Assembly: GCA_963695835.1 (NCBI GenBank) | Contig: CAVOHR010000002.1 | Span: 124,001-188,000, forward strand | Direction: 5' to 3' | Length of the DNA: 64,000 bases | Source: VRUE01 sp963695835 | GTDB taxonomy: Bacteria > Actinomycetota > Thermoleophilia > Solirubrobacterales > 70-9 | Shown: in pieces, positions 22,938 through 31,880 of the stretch | How the letters are laid out: the number at the start of each line of letters is the position of its first letter | Position numbering within the stretch: the stretch's first letter is position 1 | Notes under the pieces: model-generated | What the model saw: only the letters and a program-made list of their open reading frames with translations | Database searches by the model: none | Told to the model about the DNA's origin: nothing | Program-made: the position numbers and the translations under genes

Positions 22938-24466
22938 TTGCGCAGCTCCTCCACGGCCTCGCGGACCCTATCCGGGTCGAGCAGCCGGCCCACCCGGGGG
23001 GCGCCCGGCTCGGAGAGCAGGACGAAGCCGACTCCGGCCGCGGTGCGCTTCTTGTCGCGCTGGAGGGCGGTGAGGATCGCGTCGACGTCGATCGCGGCGT
23101 CAAGCTCGGCGGGCAGGTCGTGGCGGCGCAGGATCTCCTCGACCTCCGCACGCAGCTCCGGCGCGCCGGAGAGCCGCAGCGCGGCGAGCAGCCCCAGCCC
23201 GATCGCCTCGCCGTGGCGGTAGCGCTCGTAGCCGCTCGCCGCCTCGATCGCGTGGCCGACCGTGTGGCCGAGGTTGAGCGCCGCCCGGATCCCCGTGTCG
23301 CGCTCGTCGGCGGCGACGACCTCGCACTTGTAGCGGGCGCAGGCGAAGACGACGTCGGCGAGGTCGCCGGGGTCGAGCGAGTCGGTCCCCCGCACCCGCT
23401 CCCACAGCGCGCCCCCGGCCAGCAGGCCGGTCTTCAGCACCTCGACGAAGCCGGCCGCCAGCTCCTTGCGCGGCAAGCTGTCGAGCGTCGCCGTATCGGC
23501 GACCACCGCGGCCGGCAGCTGGTAGGCGCCGACGTAGTTCTTGCCCTCCGGCAGGTCGACCCCGGTCTTGCCGCCGTAGGCCGAGTCGACCTGGGCGACC
23601 AGCGAGGTCGGCACCTGGACGACGGGCACGCCGCGCTGGTAGGTGTGGGCGCAGAAGCCGGCGAGGTCGCCGACGACGCCGCCGCCGAGCGCGACCAGAT
23701 GGTCCTCGCGGGTCATCCCGGCCCGGGCCAGCTCGCCCAGCACCCGCTCCGCCTCGGCCATCGTCTTCGCCCCCTCGCCGGGCGGGACCTCGATCCGCGC
23801 CGCGAGAGGCTCGAGCCGCTTGGCGTAGAGCGGCCCGACGGCGCTGTCGGTGACGCAGAAGCGCCCGCCCCCCAGCGGCCACCAGTCCAAGTCGAGCAGG
23901 CCGGCGCCGACGAAGACCGGGTACTCGCCCGAGGCGCTGGCGGCCCAGAGCAGCTTCGTCCCCGCCGGCAGCTGGGCGAGGGCGCGGATCGCGGGCAGGG
24001 CCCGGGCGATCTGCCCGCGCTCCCCCTGCGGCACGACCGCGTCGGCGAGCGACTCGTAGAGCGACTCCCGCTCGACGAGCAGGGCATCGAACGGGGCGCG
24101 CTCGCGCGCCAGCGGCCGGTCGCTTCCGGTGACGCGCTCCCAGGCCTCGCCGGCGTCGACCTGGAGCCAGACGACGACGTGCCGGCGCAGCGCCTCGCGC
24201 ACCCGCGCGGAGAGGACGCTGCCGCCGCCGAGCGCGATCGCGCCGCCTTCGGCGCCCTCCAGCAAGGCGCCGGCGACCTCGGCCTCGCGTGCCCGGAACG
24301 CCGCCTCGCCGTCGCGCTCGAAGGCGTCGGCGATCGGCGTTCCCAGCTCGCGCTCGATCAGCTCGTCGGCCTCGGTCGTCTCCAGGCCGGCGGCGCGGGC
24401 GGCGTCGAGCGCCGCCGACTTCCCCGCCCCCATGAAGCCGATGAAGACGATCGCGGGCCGGCTCAC
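22934..24466 (-). CDS. aroKB: Fused shikimate kinase / 3-dehydroquinate synthase
   Basis: 510 residues from GTG 24464-24466, which follows the aroC stop by four bases and starts directly at the kinase fold. Residues 1-165 are shikimate kinase: Walker A GFMGAGKS, substrate motifs TTEADELIERELG and ALGGGSVLS, and a lid with SDRPLARE. From about 175 to the end is dehydroquinate synthase: PPGEGAKTMAEAERVL, GGGVVGDLAGFCAHTYQRG, PTSLVAQVDSAYGGKTGVD, metal ligand region LNLGHTVGHAIE and RHGEAIGLG. One chain thus does step 2 (DAHP to dehydroquinate) and step 5 (shikimate to shikimate 3-phosphate). Confidence 0.93.
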   Translation of the reverse strand: MSRPAIVFIGFMGAGKSAALDAARAAGLETTEADELIERELGTPIADAFERDGEAAFRAREAEVAGALLEGAEGGAIALGGGSVLSARVREALRRHVVVWLQVDAGEAWERVTGSDRPLARERAPFDALLVERESLYESLADAVVPQGERGQIARALPAIRALAQLPAGTKLLWAASASGEYPVFVGAGLLDLDWWPLGGGRFCVTDSAVGPLYAKRLEPLAARIEVPPGEGAKTMAEAERVLGELARAGMTREDHLVALGGGVVGDLAGFCAHTYQRGVPVVQVPTSLVAQVDSAYGGKTGVDLPEGKNYVGAYQLPAAVVADTATLDSLPRKELAAGFVEVLKTGLLAGGALWERVRGTDSLDPGDLADVVFACARYKCEVVAADERDTGIRAALNLGHTVGHAIEAASGYERYRHGEAIGLGLLAALRLSGAPELRAEVEEILRRHDLPAELDAAIDVDAILTALQRDKKRTAAGVGFVLLSEPGAPRVGRLLDPDRVREAVEELRK

Positions 24467-24470
24467 CGGC

Positions 24471-25643
24471 TCAGCCCCGGAAGTCGATGCGCTTCTTGTA
24501 GGCGTCGACCGCGGCAAGCACGTCGTCGATCTGGTCGCCGCCGAACTTCTCGCGGTAGCAGCGGGCCAGGGTGAGGCAGACCATCGCCTCGGCGACGACC
24601 GCCGCCGCCGGGACCACGGTCGAGTCGGTGCGCTCGCGCAGCGCCTGGGCCGGCTCCTTGGTCTCGGTGTCGACCGAGCGCAGCGGCTTGGTCAGGGTCG
24701 AGATCGGCTTGATCGCCGCCCGCACGGAGAGCGGCAGGCCGTTGGTCATCCCGCCCTCGAGGCCGCCGGCGCGGTTGGTCTCGCGGTGGTAGCCGCGCTC
24801 CTGCGACCAGAAGATCTCGTCGTGGGCCTCGGAGCCGGGCCGGCCGGCGACGTCCCAGGCTTCGCCGATCGCCACTCCCTTGACCGACTGGATCGAGGCG
24901 ACCGCGCCGGCGAGCTGCCCGTCGAGCCGCTCTTCCCAGGAGACGTGCGAGCCGAGGCCGGGAACGAGGCCGAAGGCGCGCACCTCGAAGCTGCCGCCGA
25001 GGCTCTCGTTGGCCTTGCGCAGCCGGTCGATCTCCGCGACCATCGCCGCGCTCGCCTCGGGGTCGAGGCAGCGCACCGGGTCCTCGTCGACCGCCGCGAA
25101 GTCCTGCGGCGTCAGCTCCGGCCGCTCGGGCGCCTTCACCGAGGCGATCTGGACGACGTGGCTGTGGACACCGACCCCGAGCGTGGTGAGGAAGCCGCGG
25201 GCGAGCGAGCCGGCGGCGACCCGGGCGGCGGTCTCGCGGGCGCTGGCCCGCTCGAGCACGTTGCGGATGTCGCCGTGGCCGTACTTCTGGGCGCCGACCA
25301 GGTCGGCGTGGCCGGGACGCGGCAGGTGGACCTCCTCGGGCTCGAAGCCCTCGACCGGCCAGGGGTTCATCCGCTCCTCCCAGTTGGCGTAGTCGCGGTT
25401 GGCGACCAGCACCGCGATCGGGCTGCCCAGGGTGCGGCCGTGGCGCACCCCGGAGCGGACCTCGACCGCGTCGGTCTCGATCTTCATCCGCCCGCCGCGG
25501 CCGTGGCCGAGCTGGCGGCGCGCCATGTCGCGGTCGAGCGCGGCGCGGTCGAGCTCGAGCCCGGCGGGCATCCCCTCGACGATCGCGACCAGCCCGGGCC
25601 CGTGCGACTCCCCCGCGGTGGTGAACCGAAAGCGCGTGCTCAT
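24471..25643 (-). CDS. aroC: Chorismate synthase
   Basis: 390 residues from ATG 25641-25643. Converts EPSP to chorismate with reduced FMN. Signatures: TTAGESHGPGL (first signature), MARRQLGHGRGGRM, RPGHADLVGAQKYGHGDIRN, and ERASARETAARVAAGSLAR. The long-range start at 25730 gives an unlike extension and is rejected. Upstream of aroKB with a four-base gap, downstream of aroE by 41 bp. Confidence 0.95.
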   Translation of the reverse strand: MSTRFRFTTAGESHGPGLVAIVEGMPAGLELDRAALDRDMARRQLGHGRGGRMKIETDAVEVRSGVRHGRTLGSPIAVLVANRDYANWEERMNPWPVEGFEPEEVHLPRPGHADLVGAQKYGHGDIRNVLERASARETAARVAAGSLARGFLTTLGVGVHSHVVQIASVKAPERPELTPQDFAAVDEDPVRCLDPEASAAMVAEIDRLRKANESLGGSFEVRAFGLVPGLGSHVSWEERLDGQLAGAVASIQSVKGVAIGEAWDVAGRPGSEAHDEIFWSQERGYHRETNRAGGLEGGMTNGLPLSVRAAIKPISTLTKPLRSVDTETKEPAQALRERTDSTVVPAAAVVAEAMVCLTLARCYREKFGGDQIDDVLAAVDAYKKRIDFRG

Positions 25644-25684
25644 GGCCGCAAGGCTATAGGCGACACCGTGCCCGAGGGCCGCCC

Positions 25685-26476
25685 TTACGCCCGAGCGGCA
25701 GCACGCATCACGTCGAGCGGTGGCTCGCATCCCGTCCAGATCTGGAGCGAGCGAGCACCTTGACGGACAAGGATCTCGATGCCGTCGACGGTCCTCGCTC
25801 CCGCTCGCTTGGCGGCCGCCAGAAGCCGCGACGGGGCGTCGCCGTAGACCATGTCGACGACGACCTGCCCGGGGAGGAGGCCGTCCTCGCGCAGCGGCAG
25901 CTCGGCGAACGGGTCCTCGCCGCGCAGGCCCACCGTGGTGATGTTGACGATCAGCGCGTACTCGCCCTGGTCCGGCTCGGAGACGGAACGGCCGCCCAGC
26001 TCCTCGCAGAGCTGCCGCGAACGCTCGCCGGTGCGGTTCCAGACGCTCACCTCGGCGCCCTCGCGGAGCAGCGCCCAGACGACCGCGCGGGCGGCGCCGC
26101 CGGCGCCGAGCACCAGCGCCCGCCTGCCGCGTGGCGACTCGGGCAGCGCCGCGAGCAGCCCCGGTGCATCGGTGTTCTCGGCGTGGATCTCACCGTCCTC
26201 GAAGCTGAGGGTGTTGGCGGCGCCGATCTCGCGCGCGGTCTCGGAAGCCGTGTCGGCGAGGGCCAGCGCTGCGGTCTTGTGGGGAACGGTGACGTTGGCG
26301 CCGACGAACCCCTCGGCGGGCATCGCCGTCACCCGGTCGGCGAAGGCATCCGGCGCCACGTCGATCGCCTCGTAGCTCCACTCGTCCGCCAACCCCAGCT
26401 CGACCAGCGCCGCGTTCTGCATCGCCGGCGAGCGCGAGTGGGCGACCGGGTGGCCGAGCACGGCGAGGCGCTTCAT
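25685..26476 (-). CDS. aroE: Shikimate dehydrogenase
   Basis: 263 residues. Reduces 3-dehydroshikimate with NADPH. Shikimate-binding GHPVAHSRSPAMQN, catalytic Lys in NVTVPHKTAALALAD, NTDAPGLLAAL, nucleotide-binding VLGAGGAARAV and NRTGERSRQLCEEL (NADP-favouring NRT), and QGARSLQIWTG at the end. Between mltG (10 bp upstream) and aroC. Confidence 0.94.
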   Translation of the reverse strand: MKRLAVLGHPVAHSRSPAMQNAALVELGLADEWSYEAIDVAPDAFADRVTAMPAEGFVGANVTVPHKTAALALADTASETAREIGAANTLSFEDGEIHAENTDAPGLLAALPESPRGRRALVLGAGGAARAVVWALLREGAEVSVWNRTGERSRQLCEELGGRSVSEPDQGEYALIVNITTVGLRGEDPFAELPLREDGLLPGQVVVDMVYGDAPSRLLAAAKRAGARTVDGIEILVRQGARSLQIWTGCEPPLDVMRAAARA

Positions 26477-26486
26477 CTCCCGCCGC

Positions 26487-27344
26487 TCATTCTTCGCAGC
26501 TGTCGGGCGATTCGCCGCCCGCCGCTTCGCGCGCTTCGTCGTAGCGGGCCGCGTCGGCTTCGAATTCGGCCGCCGTGGTCGAGAAGGCGAGCTTGCCGCA
26601 GGCCCCCGGTTCGGTCACGTAGTACAGGTAGTCGACCCTGGCGGGGTGGGCCGCCGCTTCGATCGAGGCGAGGCCGGGGCTGCCGATCGGCCCCGGCGGC
26701 AGGCCGGCGTGGGTGCGGGTGTTGTAGGGGGATTCGCTCGCCAGCTGCGATTCGGTCAGCGGCCTGTCGTAGTTGCCGGTGGCGAAGCGGGTCGTCGCGT
26801 CGATCCCCAGCGGCATCCCTTCGTGCAGGCGGTTGTAGATCACCGCGGCGACCAGCTTACGCTGGCTTTCCAGGCCCGCCTCGCGCTCGATCATCGAGGC
26901 GATCGTCACCACGTCGCGGGTGGTCAGGTTCTTCGAGCGCGCGTAGCTCATGCTCACGCCCTCGATCCGCCGCTTGAAGTCTTCGATCTGGAGCTGGACC
27001 AGGTCGGACGCCGGCGCGTGCCTCTCCAGCTCGAAGGTGTCGGGGAAGAGGAAGCCCTCGTCGCCCTTGCTCGCCTTCAGGTAGCTGCCGCGCAGGCCGG
27101 CTTCCTTCGCCACTGCGGCCGCCTGGGCGCGGTCGTAGCCCTCGGGGATCGTCACCGTGACGGTCTTCAGTTCGACCGGCGGCGGCGTGCTGCGATGGAA
27201 GTGGCGATAGGCCGGCGCGGCGACTGCGAGGATCGCCAGCGCGGCGACGGCGACGATCGCGACGCCCAGGCGACGCCTCCTCCTTCGCACCCGCCGGGCC
27301 GCCCGGCGCCGCTCCTGGCGCCCGGCCGTCGTCTCCTCACTCAT
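26487..27344 (-). CDS. mltG: Endolytic murein transglycosylase MltG
   Basis: 285 residues. A very basic N-terminal 27 residues, one membrane segment (LGVAIVAVAALAILAVAAPA), a LysM-like part around VTVTIPEGYDRAQAAAVAKE, then the YceG catalytic domain with VVTIASMIEREAGLESQR (catalytic Glu), AAVIYNRLHEGMPLGIDATT, SPYNTRTHAGLPPGPIGSPG and YYVTEPGACGKLAFSTT. It cuts nascent glycan strands. It overlaps the ruvX end by eight bases, the normal ruvX-mltG order. Confidence 0.92.
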   Translation of the reverse strand: MSEETTAGRQERRRAARRVRRRRRRLGVAIVAVAALAILAVAAPAYRHFHRSTPPPVELKTVTVTIPEGYDRAQAAAVAKEAGLRGSYLKASKGDEGFLFPDTFELERHAPASDLVQLQIEDFKRRIEGVSMSYARSKNLTTRDVVTIASMIEREAGLESQRKLVAAVIYNRLHEGMPLGIDATTRFATGNYDRPLTESQLASESPYNTRTHAGLPPGPIGSPGLASIEAAAHPARVDYLYYVTEPGACGKLAFSTTAAEFEADAARYDEAREAAGGESPDSCEE

Positions 27345-27744
27345 CCTCTTCGCTGCCCTCGATCGCGGCCTGTCCGGCGAGGTAGGCCTGCAGCAGGTGC
27401 GCCGCCGCGAGCGAGTCGGGTGGCGCCGCCGCGCCTTCGCGCTTGCTCGCCTCGGCCATCCGCGTCGTCAGCCGCTCGTCGTAGGTCTCGACCGGCACGT
27501 CGAGCAGCGCTTCCAGTTCGCCGCAGAAGCTGCGGGTGAGCGCCGCCTGCGAGCCCTCCTCGCCGCTCAGGTGCAGCGGCAGTCCGACGACCACGCGTTC
27601 GACTTCGCGCTCGGCGACCAGGTCGGCGACCGCGCTGGGGACGGGCGGCTCGATCACCGGCAGCGGCGTCGAGAGCGTGCCGCTCGGGTCGGAGATCGCG
27701 CAGCCGATGCGGGCGGTGCCGTAATCGAGGGCCAGGACCCTCAC
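27337..27744 (-). CDS. ruvX: Putative pre-16S rRNA nuclease / Holliday junction resolvase RuvX (YqgF)
   Basis: 135 residues from GTG 27742-27744, overlapping the alaS stop (GTGA). RNase H-like fold: LALDYGTARIGCAISDPSG, VVGLPLHLSGEEG, VETYDERLTTRMAEAS, and DSLAAAHLLQAYLA hold the conserved Asp/Glu residues. Probably matures 16S rRNA 5' ends. Its unbroken frame with alaS and mnmA gives an artificially long open frame, which is not one protein. Confidence 0.92.
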   Translation of the reverse strand: MRVLALDYGTARIGCAISDPSGTLSTPLPVIEPPVPSAVADLVAEREVERVVVGLPLHLSGEEGSQAALTRSFCGELEALLDVPVETYDERLTTRMAEASKREGAAAPPDSLAAAHLLQAYLAGQAAIEGSEEDE

Positions 27745-30365
27745 GTCGCGAGCGCCTCCTCGATCGCCCGGCGGGCCGCGGCCAGCGCCTCGTCGAGCTT
27801 GCCGGCGTCCCTGCCGCCCGCCTGGGCCATGTCGTCGCGGCCGCCGCCGCCGCCGCCGACGAGCGCCGCCGCCGCGCGGACGACCGAAGCGGCCGAGACG
27901 CCGGCGGCGACCGCCCCCTTCGAGGCGAGCACGACCAGGCCGACCTTGCCGCCGCCGGCGCCGCCGAGGACGACCGCCGACTCGCCGCCGAGCTTCGACT
28001 GCACGCGGTTGGCGAGGTCGAGCAGCTGCCGCTGGTCGGCCGGGGTCGCCCGCCCGGCGACCACTCGGAGCCCCCCGGCGCTCGTCGCCTCGCCGGCCAG
28101 CCGCTCCGCCTCGCCGGCCAGCAGCTGCTTCTCGGCCTGCTTCGCGCCCTCGCCCGCCTCGCGCAGCCGCTCGGCAGCGCGCCGCGCGCCGGAGAGCGGG
28201 TCCTGCGGCGAGCCGAACAGCTCGCCGACCTCGCGCAGCCGCTGCTCGCGCTCGCGGTACCAGTCGATCGCCGCCGGCCCGGTCAGCGCCTCGATCCGCC
28301 GCACGTTGGCGGCGCTCGAGCCCTCGGAGGCGAGCTTGAAGATGCCGATCTCGGCCGTGTTGGCGACGTGGGTGCCGCCGCAGAGCTCGCGCGAGACGCC
28401 CTCGACCTCGACCACCCGCACCCAGTCGCCGTATTTCTCGCCGAACAGCGCCATCGCGCCGAGCTTCTCCGCCTCCGCGCGCTCCATCTCCAGCCAGCGC
28501 ACCGGGCGGCTCGCCTTGATCCAGCCGTTGACCCGGTCCTCGATCGCCGCCAGGTCCTCGGCGCCGAGCGCCTGGCCGTGGGTGAAGTCGAAGCGCAGCT
28601 TGTCGGGCCGCACCGCCGAGCCGGCCTGGCGGACGTGGTCGCCGAGCCGCTCGCGCAGCGCCGCGTGCAGCAGGTGGGTGGCGGTGTGGTTGCGCATCGT
28701 CGCGTGGCGGGTCTCGCGGTCGACCTCGGCCTCGACCGCGACGCCGGTGTCCAGCGCCCCGCCGGGCTCGACCTCGAGCGCCTGGTCGTCGCCGACCCGG
28801 TAGACGTCGAGCACCCGCGCCTCCCCCCCGCTCCAGCGCAGCAGCCCGGCGTCGGCGACCTGGCCGCCGCCCTCGGCGTAGAAGGGGCTCTCCTCGAGCT
28901 TGACCAGCGCCCTGCCGTCCTCGGAGGAGACCGCGGCCAGGCCGGTCGTCGCCCGCAGCGTCTCGTAGCCGACGAAGCGGGTCGGCGGCGCCGCGGCGGC
29001 GAAGGCGAGCACCTTCCCGTGGCGGTCCTCGGCGCCGTGCGCGGTGGCGGCGCCGACCCGGGCGCGCTGGCGCTGCTCCTCCATCAGCTCCTCGAAGCCG
29101 GCGTCGTCGACCGCGAGGCCCCGCTCGGCGAGCAGCTCCTTGGTCAGGTCGTAGGGGAAGCCGTAGGTGTCGTGCAGCTTGAAGGCGTCGGCGGCGTCGA
29201 TCCAGGAGGTGCCGGCCTCCTTCGCCCCGGCGACGAGCTGCTCGAGCAGGTCGGTGCCGCGCTCCAGCGTGCGGCCGAAGCTCTCCTCCTCGTCGCCGAC
29301 CCAGCGGGCGATCGTCGCCCGCTCGGCGACCAGCTCGGGGTAGGCGTCGCCCATGATCTCGATCGCCCGCTCGGCGAAGCGGCCCAGCCAGGGCGCCTCG
29401 AGGCCGAGTGTGCGGCCCTGCTGGATCGCCCGCCGCATGATCCGCCGCAGGATGTAGCCGCGATCCTCGTTGGAGGGGACGACGCCGTCGGCGATCAGGA
29501 AGGCGGCGCCGCGCGAGTGGTCGGCGACGATCCGCATCGCCCGGGTCACCCCACCGCCCTCGTCGTAGGAGCGGCCCGACAGCTCCCCGGCCAGGTCGAC
29601 CAGCGGCCGCAGCAGGTCGGTCTCGAAGACCGACGGGACGTCCTGGAGGATCGCCGCCATCCGGTCGAGGCCCATGCCGGTGTCGATGTTGCGCATCGGC
29701 AGCTCGGTCAGGCTGCCGTCCTCGCCGAGGTCGTAGCTCATGAAGACGTGGTTCCAGAACTCGAGGAAGCGGTCGGTGTCGTCGCCGGGCCGCTCGCCGG
29801 GGGCGCCGAAGTCCTCGCCGCGGTCCAGATAGAGCTCCGAGCAGGGCCCGCAGGGCCCGCTCGCGCCGGCCTGCCAGAAGTTGTCCTCGCGGCCGAGGCG
29901 GACGATCCGGTCGTCCGGGACGCCTGTCGCGCCCCAGAGTGCGATCGCCTCCTCGTCCGGCCCGAGGCCGAGCTCCTCGTCGCCGCCGAACACGGTCACC
30001 CAGATCCGCTCCGGGTCCATGCCGAAGCCCTGAGTCGACAGCTCCCAGCCCCAGGGGATCGACTCGGCCTTGAAGTAGTCGCCGAAGCTCCAGTTGCCGA
30101 GCATCTCGAAGAAGGTGAGGTGGCGTGCGGTGTTGCCGACCTCCTCGACGTCGGTGGTGCGGAAGCATTTCTGCACGTCGGCGAGGCGCGGCGCCGGCGG
30201 CCGCTCGCGGCCGAGGAAGTAGGGCTTGAAGGGCTGCATCCCGGCGGTCGTCAGCAGCACCGACGGGTCGTGGACCGAGGGGACCAGCGAGGCCGAGGGC
30301 ACGATCCGGTGGTCGCGCTCGGCGAAGAAGGAGAGGTAGGTGTCGCGGATCTCGGCGGCCTTCAT
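27741..30365 (-). CDS. alaS: Alanine-tRNA ligase
   Basis: 874 residues, full length. Class II motif 1-3 in the first 250 residues (VPSVHDPSVLLTTAGMQPFK, FEMLGNWSFGDYFK, NIDTGMGLDRMAAILQ), the tRNA recognition domain, the editing domain with zinc ligands HTATHLLHAALR and CGGTHVANT, and a C-terminal Ala/Gly-rich DHHA1 region ending GGGGGGRDDMAQAGG. Charges tRNA-Ala and clears Ser/Gly mischarging. Confidence 0.96.
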   Translation of the reverse strand: MKAAEIRDTYLSFFAERDHRIVPSASLVPSVHDPSVLLTTAGMQPFKPYFLGRERPPAPRLADVQKCFRTTDVEEVGNTARHLTFFEMLGNWSFGDYFKAESIPWGWELSTQGFGMDPERIWVTVFGGDEELGLGPDEEAIALWGATGVPDDRIVRLGREDNFWQAGASGPCGPCSELYLDRGEDFGAPGERPGDDTDRFLEFWNHVFMSYDLGEDGSLTELPMRNIDTGMGLDRMAAILQDVPSVFETDLLRPLVDLAGELSGRSYDEGGGVTRAMRIVADHSRGAAFLIADGVVPSNEDRGYILRRIMRRAIQQGRTLGLEAPWLGRFAERAIEIMGDAYPELVAERATIARWVGDEEESFGRTLERGTDLLEQLVAGAKEAGTSWIDAADAFKLHDTYGFPYDLTKELLAERGLAVDDAGFEELMEEQRQRARVGAATAHGAEDRHGKVLAFAAAAPPTRFVGYETLRATTGLAAVSSEDGRALVKLEESPFYAEGGGQVADAGLLRWSGGEARVLDVYRVGDDQALEVEPGGALDTGVAVEAEVDRETRHATMRNHTATHLLHAALRERLGDHVRQAGSAVRPDKLRFDFTHGQALGAEDLAAIEDRVNGWIKASRPVRWLEMERAEAEKLGAMALFGEKYGDWVRVVEVEGVSRELCGGTHVANTAEIGIFKLASEGSSAANVRRIEALTGPAAIDWYREREQRLREVGELFGSPQDPLSGARRAAERLREAGEGAKQAEKQLLAGEAERLAGEATSAGGLRVVAGRATPADQRQLLDLANRVQSKLGGESAVVLGGAGGGKVGLVVLASKGAVAAGVSAASVVRAAAALVGGGGGGRDDMAQAGGRDAGKLDEALAAARRAIEEALAT

Positions 30366-30413
30366 GCCCGAGAGAGCCTAAGACAAGCGCTGACGCACCC
30401 GGGCACTGGTCGT

Positions 30414-31880
30414 CTACTTCGGCGCCGCCCCTGCGCGGGAGACGATGGTGCCGTGGCCGACGATCGCCTCCCCGGACAGCAGCACCGCCGCCTGTCCGGG
30501 CGCGGCGGCGTCGAACGACTCCCCGAGCTCGATCTCCAGCTCGGGGTGACGGCCGGCGCCGGCCGCCGGGACCGACGCCGGCACGGGATTCGCCCGGTAG
30601 CGCAGCTTGACCGCGTCGACGCGGCCGGCGTCGCGGTGCAGGACCGCGTCGCGGATCGCGACCCGCGTCGTCGCCAGGTCGGCGCGGGTGCCGACGGTGA
30701 CGGTGTTGGCCGCCGCGTCGGTCGCCACCACGTAGAGCGGCTCGTCGGCTGAGACGCCGATGCCGCGACGCTGGCCGACGGTGAAGTTGTGATGGCCGCG
30801 GTGGCGGCCGATCGCGCTGCCGGTGCGGTCGAGGACGGCGCCGTCGCGCTCGCGCAGGCCGCCGTGGCGGCCTAGGAACTTCGACTTGCCCTGACCGGCG
30901 AGGAAGCAGAGGTCCTGGCTCTCCGGCTTGCGGGCGACCGCGAGGCCGTGGCGGGCGGCGACCTCGCGCACCTCCGGCTTGGTCAGCTCGGCCAGCGGAA
31001 AGCGCAGCCGGCGGAGCAGCCCCGGCGGCAGCGCGGCGAGCATGTAGCTCTGGTCCTTGGCGCGGTCGTCGGCGGCGGCCAGCAGCGGGCCGGCGCCGTC
31101 CTCGACGATCCGCGCGTAGTGCCCGGTGACGAGGCGGTCGGCGCCGAGCCGCTCGGCCAGGTCGATCATCGCCGCGATCCGCACCTCGCCGTTGCAGACG
31201 ATGCACGGATTGGGGGTGGCGCCGGCGCCGTAGCCGGAGAGGAAGGCGCCGACGACGCGGGCGCGGAATTCCTCCTCGAGGTCGAGCGTCAGGTGGGGGA
31301 TGTCGAGCGAGTGGGCGACAGCGCGCGCGCCGAGCACCGCCTCGGGCGAGCAGCAGGCCTTGGCGCCGTCGGTCTCGGGGTCGGCCCAGAGCTTCACGGT
31401 CACGCCGAGGACATCCGCCCCACGCTCGCGCTCCAGCAGCGCCGCGACGGCGCTGTCGACCCCGCCCGACATCGCGACCAGCACCCGGCCGGGCCGCGGC
31501 TCGGCGAGCCGCTCGCTCGACGCCGCAGCGGCCGCCAGTGCCCGGTGCAGCGCGTCGGCGGCGAGCTGCGCGGCGTGCCGCTTCGCCGGCGTCAGCCCCC
31601 CGATCGCCTCGTCCACCTCGTCGGTCCCGATCCGAGCCGCATCGACCACAGCCTCCCCGTCGACCATCTCCGCAACCGCGGCGGTGGCCGCCCGCGTCGC
31701 CCCGCAGCCCTCGGCGTCGACGGTCACAGACCCGATCCGCCCGCCCCCCTCCAGAACCAGCGAGACTCGCGAGAGGTCGCCGCACGCCGCTCCGCCGGCC
31801 GCACCGGTGAACGCGCCGTCGGGCGGCGGCTCCAGGCGCGATTCGTCCCGCAGGAAGTGCTCGAAGAACTCGCCGTTCAT
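30414..31880 (-). CDS. mnmA: tRNA 2-thiouridylase MnmA with an N-terminal NifU/IscU-like domain
   Basis: 488 residues, about 120 longer than usual MnmA. Residues 1-125 resemble the IscU/NifU scaffold: AACGDLSRVSL and DAEGCGATRAATAAVAEMVD match the first two cysteine motifs, but at the place of the third Cys (LHCS in IscU) there is KRHAAQLAADAL, so that Cys is missing. From about 130, MnmA: the PP-loop VAMSGGVDSAVAALL, CCSPEAVLGARAVAHSL, ATPNPCIVCNGEVR (catalytic Cys), GHYARIV, QSYMLAALP, CFLAGQGKSKFL and NFTVGQRRGIGVS. It puts sulfur on U34 of Lys, Glu and Gln tRNAs. Its ATG overlaps the preceding gene by four bases. Confidence 0.92.
   Translation of the reverse strand: MNGEFFEHFLRDESRLEPPPDGAFTGAAGGAACGDLSRVSLVLEGGGRIGSVTVDAEGCGATRAATAAVAEMVDGEAVVDAARIGTDEVDEAIGGLTPAKRHAAQLAADALHRALAAAAASSERLAEPRPGRVLVAMSGGVDSAVAALLERERGADVLGVTVKLWADPETDGAKACCSPEAVLGARAVAHSLDIPHLTLDLEEEFRARVVGAFLSGYGAGATPNPCIVCNGEVRIAAMIDLAERLGADRLVTGHYARIVEDGAGPLLAAADDRAKDQSYMLAALPPGLLRRLRFPLAELTKPEVREVAARHGLAVARKPESQDLCFLAGQGKSKFLGRHGGLRERDGAVLDRTGSAIGRHRGHHNFTVGQRRGIGVSADEPLYVVATDAAANTVTVGTRADLATTRVAIRDAVLHRDAGRVDAVKLRYRANPVPASVPAAGAGRHPELEIELGESFDAAAPGQAAVLLSGEAIVGHGTIVSRAGAAPK

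Noticed and set aside
28368..30752. 794-codon plus-strand open frame
   Set aside because: Antisense to alaS and mnmA; high-GC third positions suppress stops. No family character.
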